Positions 13,363 to 27,400 of a stretch of DNA of 64,000 bases are shown here, piece by piece. The position numbers and the translations under genes were made by a program. Source of the DNA: Prunella strophiata (Eukaryota; Chordata; Aves; Passeriformes; Prunellidae); the NCBI GenBank assembly GCA_036583965.1, contig JAZBQD010000015.1, positions 89,825,809 through 89,889,808 on the forward strand, read 5' to 3'. The notes below the pieces were generated by a model that was not told where the DNA came from, ran no database searches, and saw nothing but the letters and a program-made list of their open reading frames with translations. Every line of letters starts with the position of its first letter. Position 1 is the stretch's first letter.

Positions 13363-14624
13363 AAGGCATATAATACGTACACAGTGGTTTAATTTTATCT
13401 TAATGAAACAATATACATATAAAACTATCCATTAAATATAAAACAGTGAAGTAATTTGCAAATTTTCCTACAGCATAATAAATTAAGCATGGAGAGCACT
13501 AAGGAATGCAATTTGCAGTCATTTATAATGCAGTGTTTTATGTTAATAATTCAAAATCACATGCTATTTGGAGACACTTCTAATTAATGTATTTATGAAA
13601 TTGTGAACTGTGACTGTTTTGGTTCCATTTAGCTAAACATTTCAACAGAATGAGCTTGCTGTTGTTTTGTGTTTGCTTAATGGCACCAGCAAGCATCAAA
13701 TGTACAACTGGGGAAAGTTGGGGGTGGTATCTAATGTGGCTCTTTTTATGGGTATGTGTTTTTGTCTGTGCACTGTATACATGCATGTGATTACACTCCT
13801 GATCTCACTGAGGAGAAGAAAGTTCTGAAGCAATTTGAGGAGGAAATAAGGAAAGTTTTATGGATGAATAATTAATCACAAGGAAAGTTCAGTACCTTCC
13901 TAAAGAATTGCTAAAATTTTAAATTCTTTTTACGTAGCAGAACTTTATACACTGCTATTTCTCCTGACTGGTTAATTATTACTAATACAGCTTGTAAATT
14001 TATATTCATATTTTATTTTGATGTCTTTCAGGGTTTTTTTTTTTTATCATACTAAGCATTTGTCAGGCTGCATCTTTATTGGAACGCTATGAGAAATGAT
14101 TCCCCAGAAGGTTAGTCTCTTGAGAGGAGACTTGCAGGGAGTTGGGAGTGTTTTGAAATTTCAAGTACATTCTAAGAAAAAAACTCCATCCATATCAGAC
14201 TTTTTTAGGGAATTATCACATGTCAAGGCCCTGATTCTGAAAGTGGCTTGAAATGAATGAGCTTGTAGGCATATGCAGAACCAGATGCTAATAGCACTCT
14301 GTTATAGCTTTGCACAGGAAAGTGAAGGGAAAGCTCTTGAAATAATTTTCTATGAACAATCTGTTTCTCACAAGAAAAAGAGGGAGAAAAAAAAAGAAAG
14401 AAAGAAACCTGAAACTCCACAAACCCATTGTAAGGACGTCCAACTTTAGGTGGTCTCTTCTACCTTCCAAATGATCATGAAAATTCAGTGGGATGCTGAA
14501 TCAAAATTTTCATGTCTCCTGGTAATTTCAAAGCTCACTTGCAGAGCAGTAACTCCCTGTTGAATGTTTTATTTCACAATGGTGCTTTTTATATGGTTTC
14601 TGCTCTTTTTCTTTCTTGCCTTTT

Positions 14625-14626
<2 letters not shown>

Positions 14627-14657
<31 letters not shown>
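14627..14657. repeat. T31 homopolymer tract
   Basis: Thirty-one consecutive T, preceded by a pyrimidine-rich lead-in. It could be the A-tail of an old minus-strand retrocopy, but minus-strand sequence next to it (14658 upward) has no polyadenylation signal or recognisable transcript, so a simple tract is preferred. Confidence 0.95.
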
Positions 14658-14661
<4 letters not shown>

Positions 14662-17600
14662 CTCGAAACAATATGTATATGGCTGGGAAAATATTTAAAA
14701 AGTTCTCATGGCCTTTAGCTGTGGTCTTGGAAATCGACCAATGTAATCATTAGACTGAGAATTAAAGCTGTATTTGACCACTTTGTGTGATTTATATTTT
14801 AAACAATGTAGGAACTGTTATGATTAAGGAGGCAATATGGGTGTCTAGGACCTAGCTCCCTATTACTTGTCATCATCCAAGTTGCTTTATTGAGTCTCTT
14901 TATTTCCTTGGTATCAAATAACAAATATTGGCAACACATTAGATTAGATGAATGATAGTCTTTATTAAACTCCTTTTTTCTAAAATGAAAAATATTCCTA
15001 CATCCATTTCATGTTGAATGCTTTCTGTAAAAGCTCATGTATTTAAATATTTGTCTGCTTCTGTTTTTAGTCCCAGACTAAACTGGAATTGTCAGGAACT
15101 TGTCAACATAAAGACTGGGATTTTAGGTGAGTCGCTGTATTTAAATATCCTTTCTTGCTGGATTTTTAAGTAGAATTTGTCTTTCACTAAGTGAAATGGA
15201 TTTGCAGGAAGTTCCATAAATGAGGCTCAAACTTTTTTAGTGAAAATTATTATCCCAGCTATGTAATTGTTTTTTAAAAAAAGCTATACCTGTCACAGGG
15301 TCCTAAAGTGTTAGATCTGTGATGCATCAACACAGGATATAAGATATAGTGTTATCAGGAAATATGCTGTGAGATAGGGGACTTTGCTAACTAACCAGTT
15401 ATTACCTTTTTGACAGCATCTCTGGTGGTCTGGATACTTTACCCAGTTCCATTTTGAGCCATATGATCCCAGGTTTATATCTGAAACTGAGTTTTATGGT
15501 TTTTGCCAATCTCTAAAATTATTTTACAGAAACCGAGAAGGAAATTGCCTTTCTTATTAGTTTTTTTTTGTTTTTCTTCTGATTTGAGTGGAAAATTTTC
15601 ACTTTATCTTGAGGCATGGTGAGTGCTTACAGCTTCTGCTTCAGCCGTGTATTTGAGTATTCAAAACATTAAAGAGGGCTTCTTTTAAAAATCCTTTTTC
15701 CAGTGGTGGGAAAATGACAAAACTTGGGAACATGTGCATTTTTCTTTTTTTCTTTTAATTATTTTGGCATGGTTTATAAGACTAGATCTACAGCTGCCTG
15801 TGGTTACATGCTGTTCATTAAAGGTGCTGTAAAGCAGAGCAAGCCCAAAATACAGATTCTAACTGCTCTGCTCAAAGCAATATTGCCATTTGCGATGTCA
15901 AGTTTGTCTGAAAGTTATGGTTTGCTTTTTAACCTCTAGAGGCATAAATCCAGAGTAAGTTTATGAAAATCCATGCAGTAACAATGTCTGGCTGTGATTA
16001 GTTTCACAATTTCTAAATATCATGATGCTTTCTCTCAGGTCTTATTATCAGAGGGTAGAAATCTTTGCAGTGCCTGAAGGCACTTCAGGTACTTCAGCAC
16101 ATATCAAACAAAAGTTAAATTAAGCACCATGTTCTGAAAAGAATAACAAACACAAGCACATTTGACTTGGATATCTTATGGAACCCCACCACAAAGCATG
16201 TGAAGATTATCTTTCCAATGAACATTGGGGCCCTTAAATGTAATTATTAAATTCAGCAGATGAGCTGCCATCCCTTGGCATTCTAATTATCTTAAAGGAT
16301 TTTTATTTGGTGATTTATGTAGAATTCATCAATCAGAGTTATTTCTGTAGAAACAGTGCTCTATTTCTGGGGAGCCTCCTTCTCAATTTGAGATGGTTTT
16401 TCGAAATAGAAGACTGTTTTTAAAAAGATCTTCAGAGATATCAAACTAATGGGTTTGAAGAGAAGCAAAGAAAGACAGGAAAACAAAGACTGGCAGAGCT
16501 CTTTATGAAGGAAGAAATAGCATATTTCTCTTTCTTTTTAAGCTATGTCTACTAACCTGATGTCCTGGGGATAACTGTACCTATTTATCAAAGTGAAAAT
16601 GGCTGCTAGGTAGGGGAAATACACCATTTATTTTTTACATTTCATACAAAAACGTTACCTGTAAAGTCCTTGTCCCTCCTCTTCCCCCTTGGGCTGTAAG
16701 AGGACGTGCTGTCCTTGTTTGCAGTTCTACCCAGAGCTATGATTTGGATAGGCAAGACAGCCATAAGGGAGAATAAACACACTCCGGAGATGGAGTATGT
16801 GAAAAAACAAGTGAGAAATATCCTTGTGCAAATCTCCTTGATTGGCACAGAGTGCTCTTTGGTGCAGGACAGCTCCTGTGGAGGCTGAAGCTTTGGGGCT
16901 CTAAAATGGCTAGAGACTGTAGAAGGAGCAGAAGGTCTGGGTCTCTTTGGTCGCAGAAGCTCATTAAAACCGTGCATATGGGAAGAAATGTAGGACTTTT
17001 TGGTACATTGCAATCACAAAAGGATAAATTAACCAATCAGTAAAAGGAAATTCAGCATCTGCTGCAGTGGCAGCATGGTAAGAGGTAAAGAATTTTGCCA
17101 CACAGCTTAATCCAGCTCCCACTGAGGTCCTTGGGAATGGAATTCAGCCTTTCCAAGTTAAAGCAAAGGAAGTTTTCCAAGCTGTTAAGAATACTTTTAT
17201 TTCCATGAACAAAGCTACTGGGTAAGATGTAAGCACACAAAAAAACCCCAAAAACCCAGATACAGTCATTACCAGCAGTGTATGGAGCTGTCTAGCAGCA
17301 GTAAACAAGAAAAAAATCCGAGTGTGCTCTGCTGAATGGGGAAGCATTTGTCTCAGCCATGTTTGTGTCCCCGTTGCATCTGCCTGCCACATACATTGTG
17401 TGAAGGCGCTTGAAGAGACCAAATGTTTAGGGAAAATGGATTTCTAGTGTCACATTTCTAATATTCTTGGGCAGAAAAGCTGAGAAATCTGAGAAGGAAT
17501 TTTATGGGCCAAATTTTCTGAGATTTATCTCCATGAGCCACACCAAACATGCTGATACCTGGCCTGCAGTTGCTCCTATTCAAAGAGCACAGGAGGAACT

Positions 17601-18049
17601 TAGAAAGATCTGCAGAAAATTTCAAGTTAAATAACATTTTCCATATACTATTTAACCACCACTGCACTTGAGAAAATAGTAGCTTTAAAACCATTAAGCA
17701 AACTGAAAAATGGGGGGAAATCACCATAAGATGACCTGCTCTGGGTGATATTTCCAGCTCTTTCCCCCTTGCTTGGTTAAAGAGGACTTGGAATGCCTGT
17801 TTTTAAAAGCACCTGTCTCCCTCTCTCCCACCTGTGATTTCATGGTGTTCGAGTCAAACTTAGGTGGGCTATGCCAGGAATTGACAGCAGTGCTCCCCAG
17901 CACTTCTGCAACCTGAATTCAAGGGGCAGGGGAAAGAGTCTCTGGTGTTGGCACTTAGGCAACGTAGAGGGTTAACAGCCACTGGAGACCCAAATGAGAT
18001 AATGGAGTAATCTTGGGTAATCCTAAAATACTGGGAGAAAACAGGCTGG

Positions 18050-18098
18050 ACAAAAAAAAAAAACAAAACAAAAAAACCCCAAACCCAAAACAACCAAC
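18050..18098. repeat. A-rich low-complexity tract
   Basis: An A12 run is followed by alternating A-runs and short C clusters (AAACAAAACA, AACCCCAAACCC). It is simple sequence without coding potential. Confidence 0.9.
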
Positions 18099-20287
18099 TT
18101 TCCTCTCTCTAGTGCATTTATGCTGCCAAGTCCACCTCTGATGCAAGGGTGTTGTGAAATGTAGCTCACTTGCTAAATGTTGTTTTGATGTCTTGTTTGG
18201 GACACAGGGAAAGAGAAATGGCCTGCATTCAATCTCTATTAAAGCAGAGGGATGTCTTCTGCAGAATTTATTTTCAGGAGCTTTGTGCTAACTTCATTTT
18301 CTTATTAGCTGAAATTGCTAGTGAGACAGTTTTAGCAAAGATGCTAAATGCCTTCATGGAAAAGATGAGTCTGTGCTCAATGAATTGACTACTGTTGTGT
18401 CAGCTTGTACAGAACAGATCTTTACTATGGGATTTGGGGATCTGGGATTAGGTCCTAGTGATAATTCACGTGGGAAAAATTTTATATTTAATTAGAGGAA
18501 GGCAATTAGATGGGAAGATTGCAAGAAAATGCTACAGGTAGTTAGAGTTGCAGGAATAAAACAGGAATTTATAACCCACAGGAAAAAAAAAAAATCTGAT
18601 ATTAGTGTTAATGGCTGTTGAGGCATTTTTTGTATAATCAAAAAAACCATGAAACAAGCTGAGAGATAAATTAAACCGAACCAAACCACACTTGGTTCCC
18701 AGAAAAACAGGTTTTCTGACCATGCTGTGGTGAAGCTGAAGATGAGGAGCATTATGCTCCCACTTTTCCTACAAGGGACTAGTTTACTGTTTGAGCTGAA
18801 ATTCCCACTGTGCTGGGAAGGGCATCCCTGGAGGCGTGGGTTCTTGGGAGGCAATGTGCCACTAAAAGGCAGTTTGGTTTAAGCTGGAAGTGCTGCACAG
18901 TGAAAGGTATAGGTCCTGTTTTACCCTAAATGTTAGCAAGCCACCATCTTGATACTCTTCAGGATGTTAAGCCATAACTCTAAAGAACTTGGCAGTGCAG
19001 CTTTAACTCTCATGGAGAGAGTCTTTTCTCCCCACTCACTCTGATGTGTATGTTATGTATTGCACAGCCTAAGCAAAACTATCTTTATAGAAGCACTTAT
19101 CTGAAAAACTTGAGGAGTTTGTGTAGAGAATCTGGAAATCCAACAGACTACACTGTTAGTGCTGAAGAAAGTCCAGAGTTAGATCCTATCTTCTTCAGCA
19201 GCCTGATCTCCAACACCTCCTTCTCCTCAGAGGTGAAGCATGAACTGTGACTTGCAGAGGGGGGCAAATCATTACTGGCAGAAACTACAAATTTCAGGTC
19301 AGCACCACTTGAGATTGACCTCAGTCCATTTGGAGAGTCTGGGATGAGGTTAATTTGGAGGGTGGAGAAGCTGTAGCCTCCTGAAGAAAAACCTGCCATG
19401 TCTTGTGCTCCTTTTCCTAGGGTGAGCTAGAAAGACAGGAACTGCACAGGATGCTGAGATGCCTCTAAAGGAAATACTGGCATCAGTCAAGCTGTCACAC
19501 TGAAGTTTTCAACAGCTCCACAATAACACTGTGGTTTCTACATATACAGAATGTATAGGATCATGTTCCATGTGTTTATCTGTCTGTGCATCCCTCCAAT
19601 AACTTTTGCTCATTTCAAATGAATTTGACATAGGAGTAGGAGTTCCTAGGTATTTTAGATTTTTGCCAGTTTATTTGTTAAATATGCATCCAACATGGAG
19701 CTACACAGAACATGATAGCTGGACATGTTGTGATGGCTTGTTTGCAAGATTGTGCTGCTGCTGTTCACTCATATTACCCTCCCTTTCCCATTCCTTACTG
19801 CCTTTAAAAGCAGCATGAAGAGCAGGAGCAGCTGCTGCCAGGAAAGGAAGCTGCATGAGCCGGAGGGACACACGGGAGGGAGTGCAAAGGCACAGGCTTT
19901 CTCTGCTGATGACCTTGGCTTGTAGCACATCCCATGATTAGAGTAACTGCTTCTAGAGCTGGAAGACATGGGAGCTGAAACTATACGTCCTATTTAGGAC
20001 TCAGGGAAAGGAAAAAAAATCTGTCCTGTTTAACAAACTTAGTGGAAAAATCACTGAATTTCTGCTTATGGTTACTGCAACCTTATAAAGGAAAAGTACT
20101 TCCAGAAATTATTTTATTGCTCAAAAAAAAGAGCTACTGCTTGATAGTGATTAGAGGAAAACTGATCAGTATTTGTCCAGTCTCCTGTTCTCCCCTCTGC
20201 TGTTTCACACGCTCTTGAAAGTGTCATTAGTGACAGAGCACTGCACTTTTCCTACCACTCTGAAAGTGCAGCCCTTTATCTTAGGAG

Positions 20288-20386
20288 TCATCATAGAAGC
20301 ATCATATTATGGTTTGGGTTGGAAAGGATTTTAAAGATCCAACCCCCTGCCATGGGATGCCCCCCACTAGATCAGGTTGCTCGGGG
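20288..20386 (-). mobile_element. CR1 LINE 3'-end fragment, avian type
   Basis: About 100 bp match the reverse complement of the 3' terminus of typical avian CR1 elements. The order is a decayed TCATAGAA-type octamer repeat (20290-20307), then GGTTTGGGTTGGAA (20311-20324), a block resembling the family's ACCTTAAAGATC, then CCCCCTGCCATGGG and the CCACTAGATCAGGTTGCTC segment. The octamer marks the 3' end of CR1, so the element is on the minus strand with its 5' side at the right, where it is truncated near 20386. There is a small internal deletion compared with the usual sequence after CCATGGG. It is non-coding at this length. This is the strongest single indication that the host is a bird. Confidence 0.9.
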
Positions 20387-21690
20387 TGAAATAACAGAAT
20401 TTACCTTGGTGGTTTCCTCTTCAACAACCTCCTAGTCAAGCATAAGTTCTCTTTAGGTGACTGGGGCTGTTTCCATAAGCTATTCAGTAGCATTAGCAGC
20501 TGTGTGTAAAACTTTTGGGCTTCTTAGGAGACCTTACTCATTGCCAAAAAATGGAAAATTAAAGTAAATAAAATTAGGTCCTCAAAAAAGTCCTGTCTAC
20601 CCTTCTGCAGTGTTGTCCTTCAAGAGGCTTTGTTCTTTGAGGCAGCTGCATACAAACTGAGTTGGAAAACTGCTAAATAAAAATTACAGGTAATAACTCT
20701 TCCACTTACCACATTATCAGGTGACTGTGGTAGCAGGGAGGTGGAGAAGAATTGTACCCCAGGAACCATCTCGGGACTTACTCATCCCTGAGGCCAGCAT
20801 GTGAAATTCCACATGTCATTTCACAGGGTGTTCCCTTGTTGTCACAATTTTTCCTTCTCTCCTCATCTAGCTTTTATCTGCTCATGCCATCTTTCCATTT
20901 ATTTTTTCTGTTTTTCTTCTGCCTATTTTTTTTGTTTCCATTTTCCTCACTAGGATGAGAATCTGATACCTGACTATTTCAACACTTGCTCCATGATATT
21001 TGAATGCACTAGGAATTACAAAAAGTAGGTATTTCCATTTCTTGGTGCTTTCAATTTGGGTTCTTTCTTCACTTCCCCAAGGACAATGAATGCTAAATGC
21101 AGTATAGCTGAACTTAAATATTTAGGTTCACTAAAAAACAATCAGAAATTGCCTATATAGCTTTTTCCTAATGGAAATACCTCTGAGGGAAGAATGTTGG
21201 GGAATGATGGGTTTTTTAAATGTGGCAGATATGTAACATGTGCAAAATAAAGTAGTGATTGTATTTGTCCTCTTGATTTCAGAAAAGTAAAATTCCTGCA
21301 TGTTATTCTACAGCGGTGTGTGAATATCCATGAATACTGAATTTTTTTCCTGGAGGAAATATGTAAAAGCATGAAAGTGATCATCAGCTGATCTCTGCTC
21401 CAAGATGAATTGTGCAGTTTAGGAAACAACAGGGAAAATATATTTATTTTCAAGTAGAATTTGATTGCAAAGTAAATAGGAGGCTACTTCCTTGCGCATT
21501 TAGCTCACGTCTGTGAGCTAAAAGGAAGAGGAAAAACTTAACATGCATCAAGAAGCATCTATTTTTAAAGCCCTTAATAACCTTTTCAAGACTAAGACTC
21601 TGCTGCCATTCCCTGGGCTGTATAGAATCACACTGATCACAATTGGCTGCTTGGGGTGTTTTAGTTTCAGTGAAAAAATTAAGGCAAGGT

Positions 21691-21710
21691 ATTTTCATTT
21701 TCATTTTCAT
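21691..21710. repeat. (ATTTTC)3 short tandem repeat
   Basis: Three copies of ATTTTC plus a partial unit, read on the plus strand. Confidence 0.9.
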
Positions 21711-24430
21711 CCTGGATTTTTTTTTCCTACTCACTTTGTACTGACTCATCATTATGAGCTTTTATGTGCTGTGTTGTTAGGTTTTAACCAGCTAGGAAAC
21801 TTTAGATAGTAACTGTGGTAAAGAGGAACTACATCTCTCCTTCAGGTGCACGTGCTCTGTCTGCAGTGTCTGCAGGGGTGCTCTGGGGCACTGTGCTGCT
21901 CAGCCTCCATTCACTCACCCTGCTTTCCCTTGGAAGGAAATTCTGGGGCACAACCAGGAAAAGAGCTGTGAGACCCTCCAAAACGTCGGTGACCACTTCT
22001 GTGGAATGTGGTGGGTCATACCTGTGCCACAGCACAGACACAGATATTTAAGTGGAGTATGTTCAGAGAAAGGGCACTGACACCAGCTGATCCCAGTAAA
22101 GGATGCTGAAATAGCTATAGCTTTTTGCTGCTAAAACACTGAGCCAGGAGGAGCCAAGAACAAGGCATCCTCCTAGATGGAATTCCTACCTTCTCATCCA
22201 TAATTTTCTCTGAGGGAAATAGTGAAAAAAAGCCACTAAAAATAATAAAAAATCTGCTTTTGCACAATGACACATAGCCTGGAGTATGAGGAAGGTAACT
22301 GAACGAGAGATTGAACTGTGTTCATTATCCACAGACTAAAACAAGCCTGGTATCTTTTGCTTTGCTTTAGTGAGGAAAGGTTAGAGCTCACTCACTCAGT
22401 CTTGTGGCACACTGTACTCTTTTCAACTGTCTCCAGCTGAGGCAAGGTATTTGAGTAATATGAATAGAGGCTTTTATCCTGTGAGCAATTATATGTGGGT
22501 TTAAAGAAGCTGTTAAGCTATAATGGTCGTACAAAAAACTTTTCTCGGTGTTCTATGTTTATAACAGCTATTTTATAATAAGAATATTCTATATGTGGAC
22601 AAGGTATAACCCCTTTTTGATACACACAAAACTGTTTTCAAGAATTCTTTTAAAATAATACATAGGCCTTTTTTTTTAGAATAAAAGCTTTGGCTTCTAT
22701 CTGACTACACATATTTTTGAAAGGGATAGGGACTTTTTTTCCCCTACTGTTCTTTTTCGTTGGCTTTAATTTAGTTTGCTTTATTCTGACCTTAGGTCAA
22801 AGAATTTTTACGTTTAATATATGTATCCTGATGGGGGCTCTGAGCACATTTTTGAATCTGGGAATTTAGAAGGGCACCTCTGTTTGATATGTGGAGATGT
22901 ATGCCTGCAAAGTCTCAGCCTGGATCTTTCAAACCTGCAGGCCTTACGCTTGTGATCACACACATTTGCTAATTTGTGCGTGTACCTATTGTTCCCTTTG
23001 ATTTCAGAAGCTGGGGGAATTTAATGTCTGAATACAGAGCTCGGGACTGAACTGGAGGAATCCAGGCTTTGTGAATGCTGCTCTTGGTTCACACAAAGTT
23101 ATCAAATGGAGAAATGCAAGTGGCCCATTCTTTTATTCCCTGATGTAGGTGTCACAGTAACACAGTGATATCCTTCCCTTTGCTTGCAGCAGCATCCCTA
23201 CTATGCCTTTGAAAGAGATAAAGTCTTTCAGATCTCTGAGTTGTGTCTTTATAATGCCCAGGGAGCAATTGCTCCTGTTCTTCAACCGAAAGCAAAACAA
23301 ATTCCCCCATGTAATTAAGGCTGAACACACAGCCATTGTTTCCACCCCTTCTGTGTTATAATATTGTAATGCAAGATGTCACTGTGTGCTTAATAGTGTT
23401 TCCCAAGCACAAACAGTAGGGTGGCCCAGCTCATCCTCCTCTCAGCACAGAAAGGCGAGGTTGTAGGCACCTCTCACTGGCTCTAACTGCGTTACGCCAT
23501 GTGGTGTAAAACAGCTTCTGCCAGCAACGCTGCTTTGTCTCACAGAGAAGCAATTTTTTAAGAGATTTGATAAATTGTCTTGTCACACGTGGATTAAACT
23601 ATTGATTTACCAACACCCTTTGTATGTTGACCCAGGAAAACACAGTGGATGCTATTTAGAATATTACAAACCCTCTGCCATATGCATGTTGTCTAGCCTA
23701 CACTTCAACCCTATCACCTTTCAGCAGATTGCTTCAGACAAGAGATCTCATGGGCAGGGAATCTGCAATGCATATAAGCTTACTTGCTCATTTAATACAA
23801 GAGAGTCCTAGACACTGACCTTGTCTATAGCTTCCAGCTTGGCAGGGCTGTAACACCACAAAGACCTGCAAATCCCTTTTTAACAAGGCTACCTGAACCA
23901 AATGGCCCAGGTCCAAATAGATGAAAACATGAAGATGTCCAGCAGATCTGTTGCCTACACTGCTCATTGGAAAATTGTTTGAAGCTGCTGTACTGGTGTC
24001 TGCTTATGTGGTTCAGTATCACATCCTGCCATAACAGCGTGTCTGTTGTCCATTCCTAAACATTTCAAGACATTTTCCAGGGGAGAGTTTCTGTCCTAGG
24101 AAGGTGTGTGTCTTTTTGTATTCCCCCAAGCTTGCTTCTGCATCACTTTCCATGAGTCTAGCAAAGAACAGAGGGAAGCTAGATATGGAAGCACACGTGG
24201 TGAGGATTGCCAGCACCTGGGTGCTGTGTGGCATGCTGATGTCCTGCAGGAATTTGCTGCTTCACAACAGAGATCTTCACTTAGCTGAGATCAATGTTTC
24301 CAGTGTCAGCAGGGCTCACCCCATTGTAGGTGATATTTCTGGGCTCTTTCATTGTTTCCATAACTGTTGTATGAGCTGTTTCATGGGAGTGCTATTGTAT
24401 GTCTGGCACCAGAAAGAAATAGTAAATTGG

Positions 24431-24447
24431 AAAAAAAAAAAAAAAAA
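24431..24447. repeat. A17 tract
   Basis: Seventeen consecutive A. There is no AATAAA signal in the 60 bases before it and no recognisable gene copy, so a retroposed tail is possible but unsupported. Confidence 0.9.
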
Positions 24448-27400
24448 GAAATTAAAGACTTGTGTTGGCCCCTGTAGAAAATACATTATGTTAAAGCTTA
24501 AACTGCACTTCAAGAAAACTGTGTCAATTACGTGTTACCAAAGACCATTCCCACTTCTGGATTACACAGGTCAGAAAATTTCAAGGTAGTGTCAGAAATA
24601 ATTTTTTATGTAATAAAAAGTAAATCTCATTAGCAAAAAGATTTTCCTTTTTCCCTGCCTAGGAATATCTTGTGTGTTACAAATTATATCAGGTTTTCTT
24701 TCACCTGTGATAAAGGATGAATGACGTGGCAAACTATAGAGTTCATTTTAAAGCAATAGGTGAGTAGGAATTGGCAAAATCGCTTAGCCTATTGTCTATC
24801 ATGTACTTATTTTAATACTTAAGGGACCAGTGACTCTTGCACTGTCCAGAATATCCCATATAATTCTTTTGTGCTGGCTCATGGATAATGCCATTCAGTT
24901 TCTATGAGGTTAGGTCAAATGATGTCATACAGTATGATGTGACATGCCCTGGTTCACTGTGCAATGTAACAACCTTTCAGGCTTCTAAATAAAAAGAGAC
25001 AAGCACTCTTGAACCTGGATATATTGCTGCATTCTTATTCAAAGACTTGGAGTGTCTGTTGACAGAGCAGTTATTTGAATATGAACATTTCACATAAAAA
25101 TAATAAAGTGCAAAAACTCATCACGTGCAATGGACACAGTTAAAATTGTCCCACTTTTGTTTGCTTTACATTTTGATAAAATAAAAACCAAACAACTGCA
25201 GAATCATGGAAATCTAAACCATACAAATTCCTCTGAAGCTCACCGGAGATGTTCATCAATAGGCATCTCAAAGGGAGGGTTTCCAGACAAAAGTCCTTGC
25301 CAAGGAAGCACTGGTCCTGACAGCTCCAGGGACTGACAGCGAGAGCTACTCAGCTGCACTTATCTCAAAGGCTGGAGGGTGAAGGTGGCAGATGTGTAGA
25401 CAAACGTGGTGTCCTTCCTATGGCAGACTCTGAAACATTCAGGGTTATCACTGACATCTTGAGCAGTGATGATCAAGGGACAGCAAGTGAGGGTGAGAGT
25501 GCTAAATGTGACACCTGTGTTCGCAGGGAGCCCCTGGCAGGCAGGAATGGTGGACGATGCAGTTGCTGTAATCGCTGCTGTCTGTAATAAAAAAAACCCC
25601 ACACATTGTGCATCCCAACAAAAGCATCCAGATACAAAGTAGAAGAGGGGAGGTTTCATTTGCAAATCCTGTTCCTCAGCTGTTTTGTAATTTAACACAT
25701 GCCCAGATTGCGGCCTCTAGGCACAAGAAATGAAGCTTAAGGGTGAAAACATCACCAGCCTGTGACCATGTGATATTAGAAACACCGCCCAGAACTTACA
25801 ACAAACATTAACAAAAGAGAAATAAAATTAGTCAATCAAGCTGTCACTGAGCAACTAGCAGATAACTCTCACCCTATAGAAGGGACTTGGACCTCTCCTT
25901 TGTCCACAATTGCCAACACAATGATCTCCAAGCAGGTTTCTCTCCCTTGCAAATACTTTTCCTGCACAGATATCCCATTCCCAAGGACAGATGGGTAGAG
26001 TACAAGTAATGAAAAACACTGTCTGCTAAGTTTCTGAAAACTAATGCAGAAAGATAGACAGAAGAGAAGTCTAATTAAAAGAGCTGCTTGCTGGCATGTA
26101 GATTTTGAGGTCCTTGCTGATCTCTATTTAGGCAAAAAATAAGATATTTCCCATTTGTCCCAAGGAGAAAAACTGTGTCTCATGGAGAAGCCTGCTTTTT
26201 GTCTGGATTTCATTCTCTGCTGTTAAGAATAGGGCAGGGTGAATGATTTGATCTCTGTAGGTTGACTGCCAAATAAGAAAAACTCCACCAAATTTTGAAT
26301 ACCCAGGCTATAATTCCCAGAATCACCTGTGAAGTTTTTTGGTAGTGATAATGTCTGTCTCTGACTGAACAGATCACATAAATATTCTTTGCAATGGAGA
26401 ATGTTATTGGAGAAACAGGATTCCTTATCTCAAAATATTCTTCAGTCAGGCATTGAAGATATTTTCTGAAAGATCATAAACCCTTTCTTCAAGCTCATCT
26501 CAAGTATATTTTTCACCAGTCCTGTTCTTTTCTGGTTCAAAAGTTCCCATAGGTAATTTTGGTTGTTCATGAACCTTTCCCTCCCTAAACAGTTTATAGA
26601 TTCTAATCAGTATAATTCCTTTTTTTCTTCTTTTACATCTATATAATTTCTAGTGTTATTCAAAATAATTGCTCCTTACCATTGGTTTTATAGACAGTCC
26701 CTTTGTCTGTCATGTCAACCTTTTGTTACTGGTTAGGTTTGAGCATTGGTTAGGTTTATGAATCTTTTATAGCACTGGGATTTTTAGTGCATGCATTTTG
26801 CACCTGTATTCTCTTTCACAGTCTTCTAGAACTTGGTGTGAAAATAAAGACCAGGTAGTTTCATAGTATTTTACCTCCTGTGTGATAGATGGGATCAACA
26901 TCTGCTATTCAAGTAGCAGCAAGATTATTCTGACAAATGTTATTGACAAATGGACTCTGCCACAAAGCCATTCAGGTCATACTTGCACATAAGTTGTGAC
27001 TGTGTTTGAACTCAAGCCTTTGTTATTTGAGTGATTCAACACTAGTAAAATTTTCACTAAAAAAAAAAGGGGGCAGGGGAGATGACTTTGGGGGAGGGAG
27101 AGAGAGCTGCTGTTTGTGCATGATCATAATAAAAATCTAAATTTTGCTGGTTCTCTTAAGGATGATTTGGGTCAGGCAGATATAAACACCCCAAAGAATG
27201 TATGCAAAGATCCCACACTCCAGGCCCGCTGCTGCTGCCTTTTATTCAGTCACCCACCACTACAGAAATCGGATCTTGAGGTACAGGTTAATGAGATAAT
27301 TAGCCAAACACAATCAGACTTGTATGCTGCATGGAAATGGATGGTTGCTCTCTCGCAGCCACTTGTTGTACGGCACCAGGGCAAACTGCCTTTCTTTCAA

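Larger units (their letters stand above)
12260..20287. other. Non-coding sequence, no gene recognised
   Basis: Between the two CR1 pieces the only notable structures are the inverted repeat at 13339, an (AAAG)n run at about 14389-14407, the T31 tract, and the A-rich tract at 18050. Opposed open frames of 60-130 codons overlap one another (for example at 12837-13346 and 16642-17043), the pattern of chance frames. No promoter, terminator or RNA gene was identified. Confidence 0.6.

Noticed and set aside
14627..14657. T31 tract as tail of a minus-strand processed pseudogene
   Set aside because: No polyadenylation signal or gene-like sequence in the adjoining minus-strand DNA.
24104..24589. 161-codon open frame on the plus strand
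   Set aside because: Runs through an A17 tract coding a lysine run; composition is not protein-like and no domain was seen.
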